Positions 45,333-53,257 of a stretch of 64,000 nucleotides of DNA are shown here, piece after piece. The position numbers and the translations under genes are program-made. The number at the start of each line of letters is the position of its first letter. The first letter of the stretch is position 1. Origin of the DNA: Romboutsia faecis (GTDB lineage Bacteria; Bacillota; Clostridia; Peptostreptococcales; Peptostreptococcaceae); assembly GCF_014323405.1 (NCBI RefSeq), contig NZ_JACRWE010000002.1, forward strand, positions 563,412 through 627,411, written 5' to 3'. The notes under the pieces were generated by a model. The model worked only from the letters and a program-made list of their open reading frames with translations, did not search any database and was not told the DNA's origin.

Positions 45333-45428
45333 TGCAATTAATATACATGACAATATTAGCCTGACATTCTAGTAATTCTAATAATTCTAGGATGTTGGCT
45401 AGGTATAAAATTTTTAATTAAAAGATAG
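45332..45428 (+). pseudogene. Small membrane peptide gene, frameshifted
   Basis: The ATG overlaps the previous stop (TAATG) and reads MQLIYMTILA before a TGA. One base later, the other frame continues DILVILIILGCWLGIKFLIKR to a TAG at 45426. Joined, these would make a ~31-residue membrane peptide. Either a one-base loss or a sequencing slip broke it. Confidence 0.4.
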
Positions 45429-45440
45429 TAGGTGATACAC

Positions 45441-46334
45441 ATGGCAATATATAGACCGGTACATGTAACTTTTTGGCAAGATCCTAAGGTAATAGAAGAA
45501 ATGACTCCAGAAGATAAGTTATTTTATTTATATTTGATAACTAATCCAAAAACAACACAGATAGGGATTTATCAGATAACTAAAAAACAAATATCCTTTG
45601 AGTTAGGTTATTCAATAGAAAGTATAAATGCTTTAATGGATAGATTTATTAATCATCATAAGAATATCAAATATAACAAGGAAACTAGAGAGTTAGCGAT
45701 TTTAAATTGGGGTAAGTATAATTTTCCAAGAGCTGGAACACCTATAGAAAATTGTGTAAAAAAGGAACTTAAAGAAATCAAAGATAAAGAGCTTATAAAG
45801 TTAGTTGGAGAAAAAATTGAGAATAAGAAAATTAAAGCAATATTTGATGATTTTCTTAATAATCCATGTGACGAGTTACGTGACGGAGAATGTGACGAAG
45901 GGAATAACAATAACAATAACAATAACAATAATAATAACAATAACAATAATAATAACAATAACAATAATAATAATAACAATAATAATAATAACAAAGAAGA
46001 AATAAATGTTGTTGTTGATGAAATAAAAAAAGCTTTTAATTCTTTTGATGATAAAACTATTAAAGCAATAGAAGATTCTTTTAAGAAAAAAGGAAAAGAT
46101 ATAAATTACTTATTAGAAAAGATAGATATGACAAAAAAAGCTAATACAAATAACGCAGCAGGTTACTTAATATCAGCTATAACAAATGATTATAAATTTA
46201 GTATTAACAATGCTAAATGTTTTATACCTCAAGTTAAAACTAGATTTCATAATATAAATCAAACTTTTATGAATTATGATCCGGATGAACTGGAAAAACT
46301 TTTAAGAGAAAGCCAAAAAGGTAAATTTCAATAA
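45441..46334 (+). CDS. Phage replication protein (replisome organiser, DnaD-like)
   Basis: The 297-residue protein begins MAIYRPVHVTFWQDPKVIEE, the winged-helix N-terminus of phage replisome organisers, with TNPKTTQIGIYQITKKQISF and NWGKYNFPRAGTP. A 30-residue poly-Asn linker (positions 45903-45992) leads to a C-terminal region with IKKAFNSFDDKTIKAIEDSF and KANTNNAAGYLISAI, like DnaD C-terminal domains. It should open the phage origin and recruit the helicase loader. AGTAGGTG fits the ATG at 45441; GTG 45432 is too close. Confidence 0.8.
   Translation: MAIYRPVHVTFWQDPKVIEEMTPEDKLFYLYLITNPKTTQIGIYQITKKQISFELGYSIESINALMDRFINHHKNIKYNKETRELAILNWGKYNFPRAGTPIENCVKKELKEIKDKELIKLVGEKIENKKIKAIFDDFLNNPCDELRDGECDEGNNNNNNNNNNNNNNNNNNNNNNNNNNNNNNKEEINVVVDEIKKAFNSFDDKTIKAIEDSFKKKGKDINYLLEKIDMTKKANTNNAAGYLISAITNDYKFSINNAKCFIPQVKTRFHNINQTFMNYDPDELEKLLRESQKGKFQ
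45903..45992 (+). repeat. AAY trinucleotide microsatellite encoding 30 Asn
   Basis: Ninety bases of uninterrupted AAC/AAT codons lie in frame inside the replication gene. Such a tract is prone to slippage in steps of three, which would change linker length without breaking the frame. Confidence 0.95.
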
Positions 46335-46350
46335 TTAGGGAGGATATTTA

Positions 46351-46947
46351 GTGAGCAAAAATACATTATTCGAGGAAAATATGAAGTTAGTTCCATTTAC
46401 AGCTAATAAATACTTTAAAGCTTTTATCAATATAAATAAAGAATTTAAAGAAGACCTATTTCAAGAAGGGTATATATATTTATTTAAAGCTGCAAATACA
46501 TATGATGAGAGGAAAGGTAAATTTTCTACAATAGCAATTAAATGCATATATGGAGGAATGTACAACTATATAAATCGATATTTCAATAAGCACTATAATA
46601 ACGGCTATATGAGTTTAGAATCTAAAGTTTATAATGATAATACTATAAAGCTTGAAGAACTAATAGGATATGAAGAAAATTTCTCAGAAGTTTCTGATTA
46701 CTATGTAAGTAAAATTAAAAAAGTTAAGATTAAAAATATAGATAAAATTGTTGAATTAGCTTTTTTAGGATACTCTCAGAGTGAAATTGGAAGAATATTA
46801 GGAATTTCTCAAGAGGCTGTTTCAAGTAAAATTAAACGTGCAAGAGTAGAAATATCATTACAAGAAAGGTTAGATTGTATAATTTGTAATTTAAGAAATA
46901 TTAATCATAGTAGATATATACAAGGAGATCCTTATGGAGTTATATAG
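46351..46947 (+). CDS. Sigma-70-like phage transcription factor
   Basis: The 198-residue protein has a region 2-like part (about 10-75: MKLVPFTANKYFKAF, FKEDLFQEGYIYLFKAANTYDERKG, FSTIAIKCIYGGMYNYI). A region 4-like helix-turn-helix follows (about 130-165: VELAFLGYSQSEIGRILGIS, QEAVSSKIKRAR). GTG start behind GGGAGG. It may direct RNA polymerase to later phage promoters or be a positive control factor. Confidence 0.82.
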   Translation: MSKNTLFEENMKLVPFTANKYFKAFININKEFKEDLFQEGYIYLFKAANTYDERKGKFSTIAIKCIYGGMYNYINRYFNKHYNNGYMSLESKVYNDNTIKLEELIGYEENFSEVSDYYVSKIKKVKIKNIDKIVELAFLGYSQSEIGRILGISQEAVSSKIKRARVEISLQERLDCIICNLRNINHSRYIQGDPYGVI

Positions 46948-47083
46948 ATTAAAAGAATTGATATATTTAGCTATAGCATATATGGAAATAGGATGTAATG
47001 AATTAGATGTGTTAATAAAAGCTGAAAATGAATTAAAGAATATAGAGGGTAGCAGAAATGAAAAAACTAAGAAAATTAACTAG
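46934..47083 (+). CDS. Small phage protein, 49 residues
   Basis: AAGGAGATCCTT precedes an ATG overlapping the end of the sigma-like gene by 14 bases. It reads MELYRLKELIYLAIAYMEIG and ends in a Lys/Asn-rich tail. Helical and amphipathic; no family recognised. Confidence 0.6.
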   Translation: MELYRLKELIYLAIAYMEIGCNELDVLIKAENELKNIEGSRNEKTKKIN

Positions 47084-47234
47084 AGAAATAAAAGAATATT
47101 TTAGTAAAAGAGGGATAGATTATAAGGATTATCTTTTAGAAAGAAAAGATGTAGTAGATGAATTTGGATACAAATATTTTCAAGTATTCAATGTAAAAGA
47201 AAATAAGCTTGAAAGATATTATTATCAAAAGTAG
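47058..47234 (+). CDS. Small phage protein, 58 residues
   Basis: GAGGGTAGCAGAA precedes an ATG 26 bases inside the preceding gene. The protein starts MKKLRKLTREIKEYFSKRGI, then DYKDYLLERKD, and a beta C-terminus (YFQVFNVKENKLERYYYQK). The size and pattern resemble the short DUF6906-type phage proteins (KLTRxxKxxLxxxGLDYxxYLVxK), an assignment by eye only. Confidence 0.6.
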   Translation: MKKLRKLTREIKEYFSKRGIDYKDYLLERKDVVDEFGYKYFQVFNVKENKLERYYYQK

Positions 47235-47246
47235 GTGGTGGAGATT

Positions 47247-47402
47247 ATGAGTTGTAGATTTGCTAAATTTGATTGTGAAGAAGGAAGATATTATTGTAGC
47301 ATGACTGATGATCAATGTATGTTCTACGTTGCAGATGAAAAACTTTGTTATGAAAAATATCAAGAAGGACCATTAGCACTTGATCTTTATGGTGATGACT
47401 AA
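47247..47402 (+). CDS. Small Cys-rich phage protein, 51 residues
   Basis: AGGTGGTGGAGATT precedes the ATG. The frame reads MSCRFAKFDCEEGRYYCSMT, then DDQCMFYVADEKLCYEKYQE. Cys at residues 3, 10, 17, 24 and 34 suggest a small zinc or disulfide fold. No family recognised. Confidence 0.65.
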   Translation: MSCRFAKFDCEEGRYYCSMTDDQCMFYVADEKLCYEKYQEGPLALDLYGDD

Positions 47403-47432
47403 GAAAAGTAAATAAAAGGGAGACTTTAAATT

Positions 47433-47567
47433 ATGGGTAAAAGTAAATTTGAAATAAAATGCAAAGAGTGTAGAAGTACAACTATAATTATACGATACAA
47501 TGAAGATAATGAAGAGGTTGTAGTTGAATGTTTATTTTGTGAAAACAAGATAAGGATAAAACAATAA
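47433..47567 (+). CDS. Small zinc-ribbon phage protein, 44 residues
   Basis: AAAAGGGAGA precedes the ATG. Two CxxC pairs (IKCKECRST and VECLFCENK) about 20 residues apart form a zinc ribbon. Similar miniature proteins are common in phage early-middle regions; function unknown. Confidence 0.65.
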   Translation: MGKSKFEIKCKECRSTTIIIRYNEDNEEVVVECLFCENKIRIKQ

Positions 47568-47609
47568 TTTTTTTAGGATATAAAATGAACCATAAGAGCG
47601 GGTGGAGAT

Positions 47610-47978
47610 ATGATACATAAAAAGAGAAGTGAATCAACAGAGCAGATAACACTGATACAATGGTGTAATTTAAATAAATGTGTATGGCCAGAGTTAGGAT
47701 TAATATTTCATATACCTAATGGTGGTCAAAGGAATAAAACAGAAGCTAGAAGGTTAAAGACAGAAGGAGTTAAGGCTGGTGTTCCAGATTTATTTTTACC
47801 AGTAGCTAGAGGGAAGTTTCATGGTTTATTTATAGAAATGAAATATGGTAATAATAAGGCAACTCCTAAACAAAGAGAATGGATAATAGAACTAAATAAG
47901 CAAGGATATTACGCAGTAGTATGTAACGGATTTGATGAAGCTAAAGCGACTATAGAATCGTATATAAAAATGACATAA
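47610..47978 (+). CDS. VRR-NUC domain nuclease
   Basis: The 122-residue protein is a stand-alone VRR-NUC. Recognisable parts are SESTEQITLIQW (E10), FHIPNGGQRNKTEARRLKTEG, the catalytic VPDLFLPVARGKFHGLFIEMKYG and TPKQREWIIELNKQGYYAVV. Phage members probably resolve branched DNA. GGTGGAG ribosome site. Confidence 0.92.
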   Translation: MIHKKRSESTEQITLIQWCNLNKCVWPELGLIFHIPNGGQRNKTEARRLKTEGVKAGVPDLFLPVARGKFHGLFIEMKYGNNKATPKQREWIIELNKQGYYAVVCNGFDEAKATIESYIKMT

Positions 47979-47993
47979 AGATGGGTGATTGAG

Positions 47994-48455
47994 TTGAACA
48001 TAAAAAAAGATTATATAGAAAAGACAAAAGAATACTTGAAAAATTTAAGAGTTAAATTAACTAAAAAGGATATGTTGAAAGATGAGATAGAAATATTAAA
48101 GGAAAGACAAAGTTTAAATGATGGAATAGAATATGGGTGTTCAATACAAAATTCAAGCTATAAGAGCATAGCTGACTTAATAGAAAGTTATGATACTCAA
48201 ATTACTCACAGAGAAGCTCAAATAGATAAAATAGATTTTTCTATGAGAATGTATGAAATATACTCTAGAGAGTTAACAGATACTGAAAAGAATATAATAA
48301 ACTTAAGATACTTAAAGAATAAAAGAAAAAATGGATCGTTTGAATATATAGCAGAGAAATTAAAGTATTCAAAGAGTCAAGTGGCGAGGATGCATGATGA
48401 AGCGATTGAGAAACTTGCATTTTATATATATGGAGAAGAAGCTACTTATGTATAA
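47994..48455 (+). CDS. ArpU/sigma-like late transcription regulator
   Basis: The 153-residue protein is mostly helical and ends with a region 4-like helix-turn-helix: LTDTEKNIINLRYLKNKRKNG, SFEYIAEKLKYSKSQVARMHDEAIEKL. Proteins with this layout lie just before the packaging genes in many Firmicutes siphoviruses and drive late transcription. GGGTG favours the TTG at 47994 over the GTG at 47985. Confidence 0.78.
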   Translation: MNIKKDYIEKTKEYLKNLRVKLTKKDMLKDEIEILKERQSLNDGIEYGCSIQNSSYKSIADLIESYDTQITHREAQIDKIDFSMRMYEIYSRELTDTEKNIINLRYLKNKRKNGSFEYIAEKLKYSKSQVARMHDEAIEKLAFYIYGEEATYV

Positions 48456-48460
48456 TATTA

Positions 48461-48504
48461 TGGGAAATTCGTGGGAAAAACATGGGAAAAACATGGGAAG
48501 CAGA
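48461..48504 (+). repeat. Four 11-base direct repeats, TGGGAAAAACA type
   Basis: TGGGAA begins at 48461, 48472, 48483 and 48494, exactly 11 bases apart. The middle two units are identical TGGGAAAAACA. The region follows the late regulator gene. Its spacing equals about one helical turn, so it might be a protein site, for example for the late regulator. Confidence 0.7.
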
Positions 48505-48601
48505 GTGGAAATAAAATGTGTTAATATGTTAATATAGCAATAATAAAAAGCTATATAAATTAAGTGATTTATGTCACTATATACCCTTTAATCCCTAAGA
48601 T

Positions 48602-48637
48602 AAAAAGACTAGATTACAAGATATCTAGTCTTTTTTA
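48602..48637 (+). terminator. Intrinsic terminator before the DUF4236 gene
   Basis: AAAAAGACTAGAT pairs with ATCTAGTCTTTTTT over a short loop. It should end the early/middle operon. Confidence 0.9.
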
Positions 48638-48689
48638 GTATTAATAAGTATAATAGTATTTAATAGAAAAATATTTAGGGGAGATAATA

Positions 48690-49169
48690 ATGGGATTAAG
48701 ATTTAGAAAAAGTATAAACCTTGGTGGTGGAGTTAAGTTAAATGTAAGTAAGAAAAGTGTAGGTATAAGTGCAGGAGTAAAAGGAGCAAGAGTATCTATT
48801 AACTCGAAAGGTAGAAAGACAACATCTGTAGGAATTCCGGGTACAGGCGTTTCTTATGTATCAACTAGTAATATATCTAAAGGGAAAAGCAATAATACTA
48901 CTAATAATAATAAAAGTAACATTCTAGTAAGTGAGCTTGAACTTACAGAAGAAAATGTATTAAAGAGATCTAATGAGTATAAACGTATAAGTAAAGCTCT
49001 TTTTATAATAGCTATATTATTATTTATAGCAGCATTTCCTTTAGGAGCATTTGTATTCTTACTATCTATAGTGGCTATACTATTTGCATGCTTAACGAAT
49101 ATCATGGGAAGATTTATAAAATGGCAAGGATTAAAACAATTAAAGGATAAGGATATAAAGGAATCTTAA
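48690..49169 (+). CDS. DUF4236 protein with two membrane helices
   Basis: The 159-residue protein starts MGLRFRKSINLGGGVKLNVS and continues KKSVGISAGVKGARVSI, TTSVGIPGTGVSYVS, which is the DUF4236 domain (1-55). An Asn/Ser-rich linker, a helix and a membrane hairpin (about 105-140) follow. It is flanked by terminators on both sides, so it is an independent cargo gene between early and late regions. GGGGAG ribosome site. Confidence 0.85.
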   Translation: MGLRFRKSINLGGGVKLNVSKKSVGISAGVKGARVSINSKGRKTTSVGIPGTGVSYVSTSNISKGKSNNTTNNNKSNILVSELELTEENVLKRSNEYKRISKALFIIAILLFIAAFPLGAFVFLLSIVAILFACLTNIMGRFIKWQGLKQLKDKDIKES

Positions 49170-49187
49170 GAGTAGGATTCCTTTTTT
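49157..49187 (+). terminator. Terminator after the DUF4236 gene
   Basis: AAAGGAATC pairs with GATTCCTTT around a 10-base loop, followed by T's. The stem includes the last codons of the gene. Confidence 0.8.
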
Positions 49188-49203
49188 ATTTGAAAGGATA
49201 TAT

Positions 49204-49593
49204 ATGATTACTAAACTATGTGCAAGATGTAAAGTAACAATACAGTATCCTCAAACATACTGTGATCGCTGTAAAGAGATAGTAGATAAAGATAAGGAAG
49301 AAGCTAAAGTTAAGTATAGCAAAGCAGCCAATAGTAGATATAATAAAAAACGAGATCCTAAGTATGTTAGGTTCTATAACTCTATGGAGTGGAAGATACT
49401 ATCTAAGAAGTACTTGCAGGATAAGAAGTATAAGTGTGAGGACTGTGGAGCTATAGCTAGTGAAGTACATCATATCAAAGCTATACAAACAGAAGAAGGA
49501 TGGCTATTAAGATTAGACTATAATAATCTTCGTTGTCAGTGCCTAGAGTGTCATAACAAGAAGCATAATAGGTTTAAAAGAAGAAAAAAATAA
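49204..49593 (+). CDS. HNH endonuclease
   Basis: The 129-residue protein has an N-terminal zinc pair (LCARCKVTI, YCDRCKEIV) and a central YNSMEWKILSKKYLQ. The HNH core is CEDCGAIASEVHHIKAI, LDYNNLRCQCLECHNKKH. Genes of this type next to the terminase are required for cos cleavage in several HK97-like phages. It lies directly upstream of the terminase genes. Confidence 0.92.
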   Translation: MITKLCARCKVTIQYPQTYCDRCKEIVDKDKEEAKVKYSKAANSRYNKKRDPKYVRFYNSMEWKILSKKYLQDKKYKCEDCGAIASEVHHIKAIQTEEGWLLRLDYNNLRCQCLECHNKKHNRFKRRKK

Positions 49594-49803
49594 CCAAAAG
49601 CCATATCAATATGACCTATTTAAAGCCGTGTGTACATATTAAAGGTATAAATACATTAAGGATAAAATAAAACCTCTTAGAATGGCTCACATGGGTAGGG
49701 GTGGGTGAAATTCTATGAATGGTTTTGGGGATAACGATACAAGGGGAGGTTTTTATACAAAAAACTCCCCACGGAGAAATTCAAAAATAATTTGGAGGTG
49801 ATT
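49594..49803 (+). other. Probable cos region
   Basis: This 210-base gap between the HNH and small terminase genes contains the G-rich strand GGGTAGGGGTGGGTGAAA (about 49694-49711). It is followed by GGTTTTGGGGATAACG and GGGGAGG (49743-49749) with CTCCCC (49765-49770), a possible stem. G-rich stretches at this place mark cos sites in many Firmicutes phages. The cut position is not determinable by eye. Confidence 0.5.
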
Positions 49804-50271
49804 ATGGTGGCTGGTCAAAGACAACCTATTGAGTTAGTGGTGGCTAAAGGTAAGAAACATCTTACAAAAGCAGAAATTGAAGCTAGAAAAAATTCTGAAA
49901 TAAAAGCTAAATCTGATAAAATAAAGACACCAAAAAACCTAACAAAAGAAGAGAAAAAAGAATTCAAAAAGATAGCAAATGAATTAGTTGAATTAGATAT
50001 AATGTCTAACTTAGATTGTAATTCATTAGGTATGTATATAAGAGCATATGGAAATTATGTTAAAATTTCTGAAACATTAATAAATATGGATCCAGTTAAA
50101 GATTTTGATACTTATAATAAATTATCTATATTAGAAGATAGATATACAAAACAGTGTAGGAGCCATGCAATAGATTTAGGACTAACTATATCAAGTAGAT
50201 GTAAATTAGTCGTTCCTAAACCTCCAGAAGAACCTAAAAAAAATAAATTTGCTAAGTTCGGTGGAACATGA
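49804..50271 (+). CDS. terS: P27-family terminase small subunit
   Basis: The 155-residue protein has the P27 pattern: an N-terminal VAGQRQPIELVVAKGKKHLT, KTPKNLTKEEKKEFKKIANEL, then MYIRAYGNYVKISETL and RSHAIDLGLTISSRCKL. It recognises the packaging site and loads the large subunit. TTGGAGGTG precedes the ATG at 49804. The last four bases overlap the large-subunit start. Confidence 0.9.
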   Translation: MVAGQRQPIELVVAKGKKHLTKAEIEARKNSEIKAKSDKIKTPKNLTKEEKKEFKKIANELVELDIMSNLDCNSLGMYIRAYGNYVKISETLINMDPVKDFDTYNKLSILEDRYTKQCRSHAIDLGLTISSRCKLVVPKPPEEPKKNKFAKFGGT

Positions 50272-51992
50272 TGAGAGATAGAGCTACAGAATATGCAAAA
50301 AGAGTTGTTAATGGTGAGGTAAAGGCTGGAGAGTTACATATTCTTGCTTGTAAAAGACATCTAAATGATTTAAAAAGGCAAAATACAGAAGAATTTCCTT
50401 ATTATTGGTCAAAAGAACAAGCAAATAGAATAATAGACTATGCAGAAACGCTAACTATTGCAGAAGGTTCTGAACCTAAACCTGTAAGATTATTAGATTG
50501 TCAAGCTTTTGATTTAGCAGTTCCATTTGGATGGTTTAAAGTAAATGGGAACAGACGATTTAGACGTAAATATAAATCTATGGCAAGACAAAATGGTAAA
50601 ACCTTTGAAAATGGTATAACTGGTACATATGTAGCAGGGTTTAGTAGTTATAGATTCGGTAAATTATTTACAGTAGCTACAAAAAAGAGACAAGCACGGC
50701 TTGCTTGGGAGGAAATGGCTAAGTTTATAACTATAGATGAGGACCTAAACGAATTATTTAAGGTACAAGACTATAAATCTTTAATAACTGCATTAAAAAC
50801 AGACTGTACAATAGAAGCTTTATCTAAAGAAGCAGGATTAGATGATGGTTTTAGGTCTATATATAGCTCAATAGATGAGTTACATCAACATAGAGATAAT
50901 AAAATATATAAGGCAATATATAATGGAACTAGATCTTTAAAAGAAACTTTAGTTAGTATGATAACTACTAGAGGTGATAAATTAAATAGTTTCTGTAAAG
51001 AAATGGATGATTACTGTATAAAGATCCTTCAAGGCTTAACTGTCGCGGAGGATTTTTTTGTTGATATATATTGTTTAGATAAAAATGATGATATATGGGA
51101 CGAAAATAACTGGATAAAAGCAAATCCTTTTTTAGCATCAACTGAAGAAGGGCTTGAAACATTAAGAACAGATGCACAAACTGCTAGAGATATGGGAGGT
51201 TCTGATTTAAGGGACTTCTTGGTTAAATGTCTTAATATGTGGGTGCAAAATACAGATGACCAATTTATAAATGTAGACAAATGGAAAGAATGTGGCTCAG
51301 ATAGAACTTTAGATGACTTTAGAGGACAAGAATGTTGGGTAGGACTAGATTTATCAAGTGGGGGAGACTTAACTACATTATCGCTTGAATTTGATGATGA
51401 AGATGAAAATAGTTACTTATATTCACATTCATTTATGCCAAGAGGAAGACTAGAGGAACATGTAGAGACAGATTTAGCGCCATATGATCTATGGGAAGAG
51501 ATGGAGTTATTAACGGTAACAGGTGGTAGCTCAGATTATAAAAATGATTATAAGTTTATTATTAATCATTTGAAAAAAATCAAAGAAGAGTATGGCTTAA
51601 AATTTATGGGGATAGGAGTAGATCCTCACAATGCTGATGGTATACTTTCTGATTTAGAGGAGTTTGGATGTCCAGTACTATTGATTACTCAGTCAGCTAA
51701 ATTTTTAAATGATGCTACTGTAGATATGCAATTAGCTGTAAAAAGTGGGAAGGTTGAGTATGATAGGCGTAACGAACTACTAACATGGAGTTTTACTAAT
51801 GCCAAAACAGTTAAAAACTCATTTGGAGAAATCAAAGTAGATAAAGAACCTAGAGCGAAGTTTAAGCGTATAGACCCAGTCGATGCGTGTATAGATGCTA
51901 GAACAGTGAAAATGAAAATTAAGACTAAAGAAGTTGTTAATGTTGAGACAGAACTTGATAAGTACTTAGCAAAAATGGGATGGAAAAAATAA
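50268..51992 (+). CDS. terL: Terminase large subunit (HK97/lambdoid TerL)
   Basis: The 574-residue protein has an ATPase with RQNGKT Walker A (107-112), the Walker B-like YSSIDELHQH and the coupling region VSMITTRGD. The nuclease domain has VGLDLSSGGDLTTLSLEF, MGIGVDPHNADGI and a late RIDPVDACIDA. It cuts the concatemer and pumps DNA into the prohead. The ATG overlaps terS by four bases (ATGA). Confidence 0.95.
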   Translation: MMRDRATEYAKRVVNGEVKAGELHILACKRHLNDLKRQNTEEFPYYWSKEQANRIIDYAETLTIAEGSEPKPVRLLDCQAFDLAVPFGWFKVNGNRRFRRKYKSMARQNGKTFENGITGTYVAGFSSYRFGKLFTVATKKRQARLAWEEMAKFITIDEDLNELFKVQDYKSLITALKTDCTIEALSKEAGLDDGFRSIYSSIDELHQHRDNKIYKAIYNGTRSLKETLVSMITTRGDKLNSFCKEMDDYCIKILQGLTVAEDFFVDIYCLDKNDDIWDENNWIKANPFLASTEEGLETLRTDAQTARDMGGSDLRDFLVKCLNMWVQNTDDQFINVDKWKECGSDRTLDDFRGQECWVGLDLSSGGDLTTLSLEFDDEDENSYLYSHSFMPRGRLEEHVETDLAPYDLWEEMELLTVTGGSSDYKNDYKFIINHLKKIKEEYGLKFMGIGVDPHNADGILSDLEEFGCPVLLITQSAKFLNDATVDMQLAVKSGKVEYDRRNELLTWSFTNAKTVKNSFGEIKVDKEPRAKFKRIDPVDACIDARTVKMKIKTKEVVNVETELDKYLAKMGWKK

Positions 51993-52012
51993 TTTGAGAG
52001 GAGGTGAATAAA

Positions 52013-53257
52013 ATGAAAATTACTAAAAGGTTTAAGAATGCCTATAAAGCATTTAAAAATAATTCAGCAGATATAGAACTAGAGCATCTTTTAGACTTTT
52101 TAGGGTTAAAAGGTGTAAATAAAGATGATCTAAGTGAAGCTACATATTTTGCATGTCTTAAAGTACTTAGTGAATCAATAGGGAAACTCCCATTGAAATT
52201 ATTAAAATATACAGATAAAAATGGTGTTACAGCCGCTAGAGATCATCCATTATATAGAATTTTAAAAGAAAGACCTAATCCATATATGACTGCAAGTACA
52301 TTTTGGAGTACAGTTGAGTATAATAGAAATCACTTTGGGAATGCTTATATATTAATAGATGGAGCAGGAGAAGATACCAAGCTATGGATTTTAGATGATA
52401 GAAAAATGCAAATTTGGTATGATGATGCTAGATTATTAGGTGAAAATGCTGATATTTATTATTTATATTCAAGTGGATCTAAGTTTTATAAATTTGGTTC
52501 AGAAGAGATACTCCATTTTAAGACAAGTCATACATTTGATGGGATAACAGGTGTATCAGTACGACAACAATTAAAAACAAGCATACAAGGGAACTTAAAA
52601 TCTCAAGAATTACTTAATAAAATGTATGAAAATGGGTTTACCGCGAAGGCAGTAGTACAATATACAGGTTCTTTAAGTGATGATAATGTAAAAACATTTA
52701 TATCAGGTATAGAAGACTATGCAACAGGCAAACTCGAAAATGAAGGTATTAGAAATATAATACCTATGCCACTTGGAGCAACACTTACACCATTAAATAT
52801 TAAACTTGCTGATAATCAATTTATAGAAGTTAAGCAATATAGTGCGCTTCAAATAGCTAGTGCATTTGGAATTAAACCTTACCAAATAGGAGATTATACA
52901 AAGTCAAGTTATGCAAGTGCTGAAGCACAACAATTAAGTTTTTACGTTGATACTTTGTTATATATTCTTAAACAGTATGAAGAAGAGATAAGTTATAAAT
53001 TATTAAGTCAGTATGAACTAGATCAAGGGTTACATTTTAAGTTTAATATATCTGTAATACTAAGAGCAGACTTAAAAACTCAAATAGAAACGTTGAGTAC
53101 TGCAGTAGGTAATTTTATATATACACCAAATGAAGCTAGAGCTCTATTAGACATGGAAGCGAAAGAAGGTGGAGATAAATTACTAGGAAATGGAGCGAGT
53201 ATACCTGTTAATTTAGCAGGAATACAGTACCAGAAAGGAGATGATACAAATGAATGA
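52013..53257 (+). CDS. HK97-family portal protein
   Basis: The 414-residue protein shows LSEATYFACLKVLSESIGKLPLKLL, DHPLYRILKERPNPYMTASTF, WSTVEYNRNHFGNAYILID and the C-terminal AFGIKPYQIGDYTKSSYAS, all characteristic of HK97 portals. It forms the dodecameric DNA gate. AGGAGGTG fits ATG 52013. The protease-capsid gene starts 8 bases before its stop. Confidence 0.94.
   Translation: MKITKRFKNAYKAFKNNSADIELEHLLDFLGLKGVNKDDLSEATYFACLKVLSESIGKLPLKLLKYTDKNGVTAARDHPLYRILKERPNPYMTASTFWSTVEYNRNHFGNAYILIDGAGEDTKLWILDDRKMQIWYDDARLLGENADIYYLYSSGSKFYKFGSEEILHFKTSHTFDGITGVSVRQQLKTSIQGNLKSQELLNKMYENGFTAKAVVQYTGSLSDDNVKTFISGIEDYATGKLENEGIRNIIPMPLGATLTPLNIKLADNQFIEVKQYSALQIASAFGIKPYQIGDYTKSSYASAEAQQLSFYVDTLLYILKQYEEEISYKLLSQYELDQGLHFKFNISVILRADLKTQIETLSTAVGNFIYTPNEARALLDMEAKEGGDKLLGNGASIPVNLAGIQYQKGDDTNE

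Noticed and set aside
45656-45994. Poly-Leu reverse frame over the microsatellite
   Set aside because: It is only the complement of the AAY repeat in the replication gene.
45805-46005. Ile/Thr repeat frame on the plus strand
   Set aside because: Out-of-frame reading of the same trinucleotide tract.
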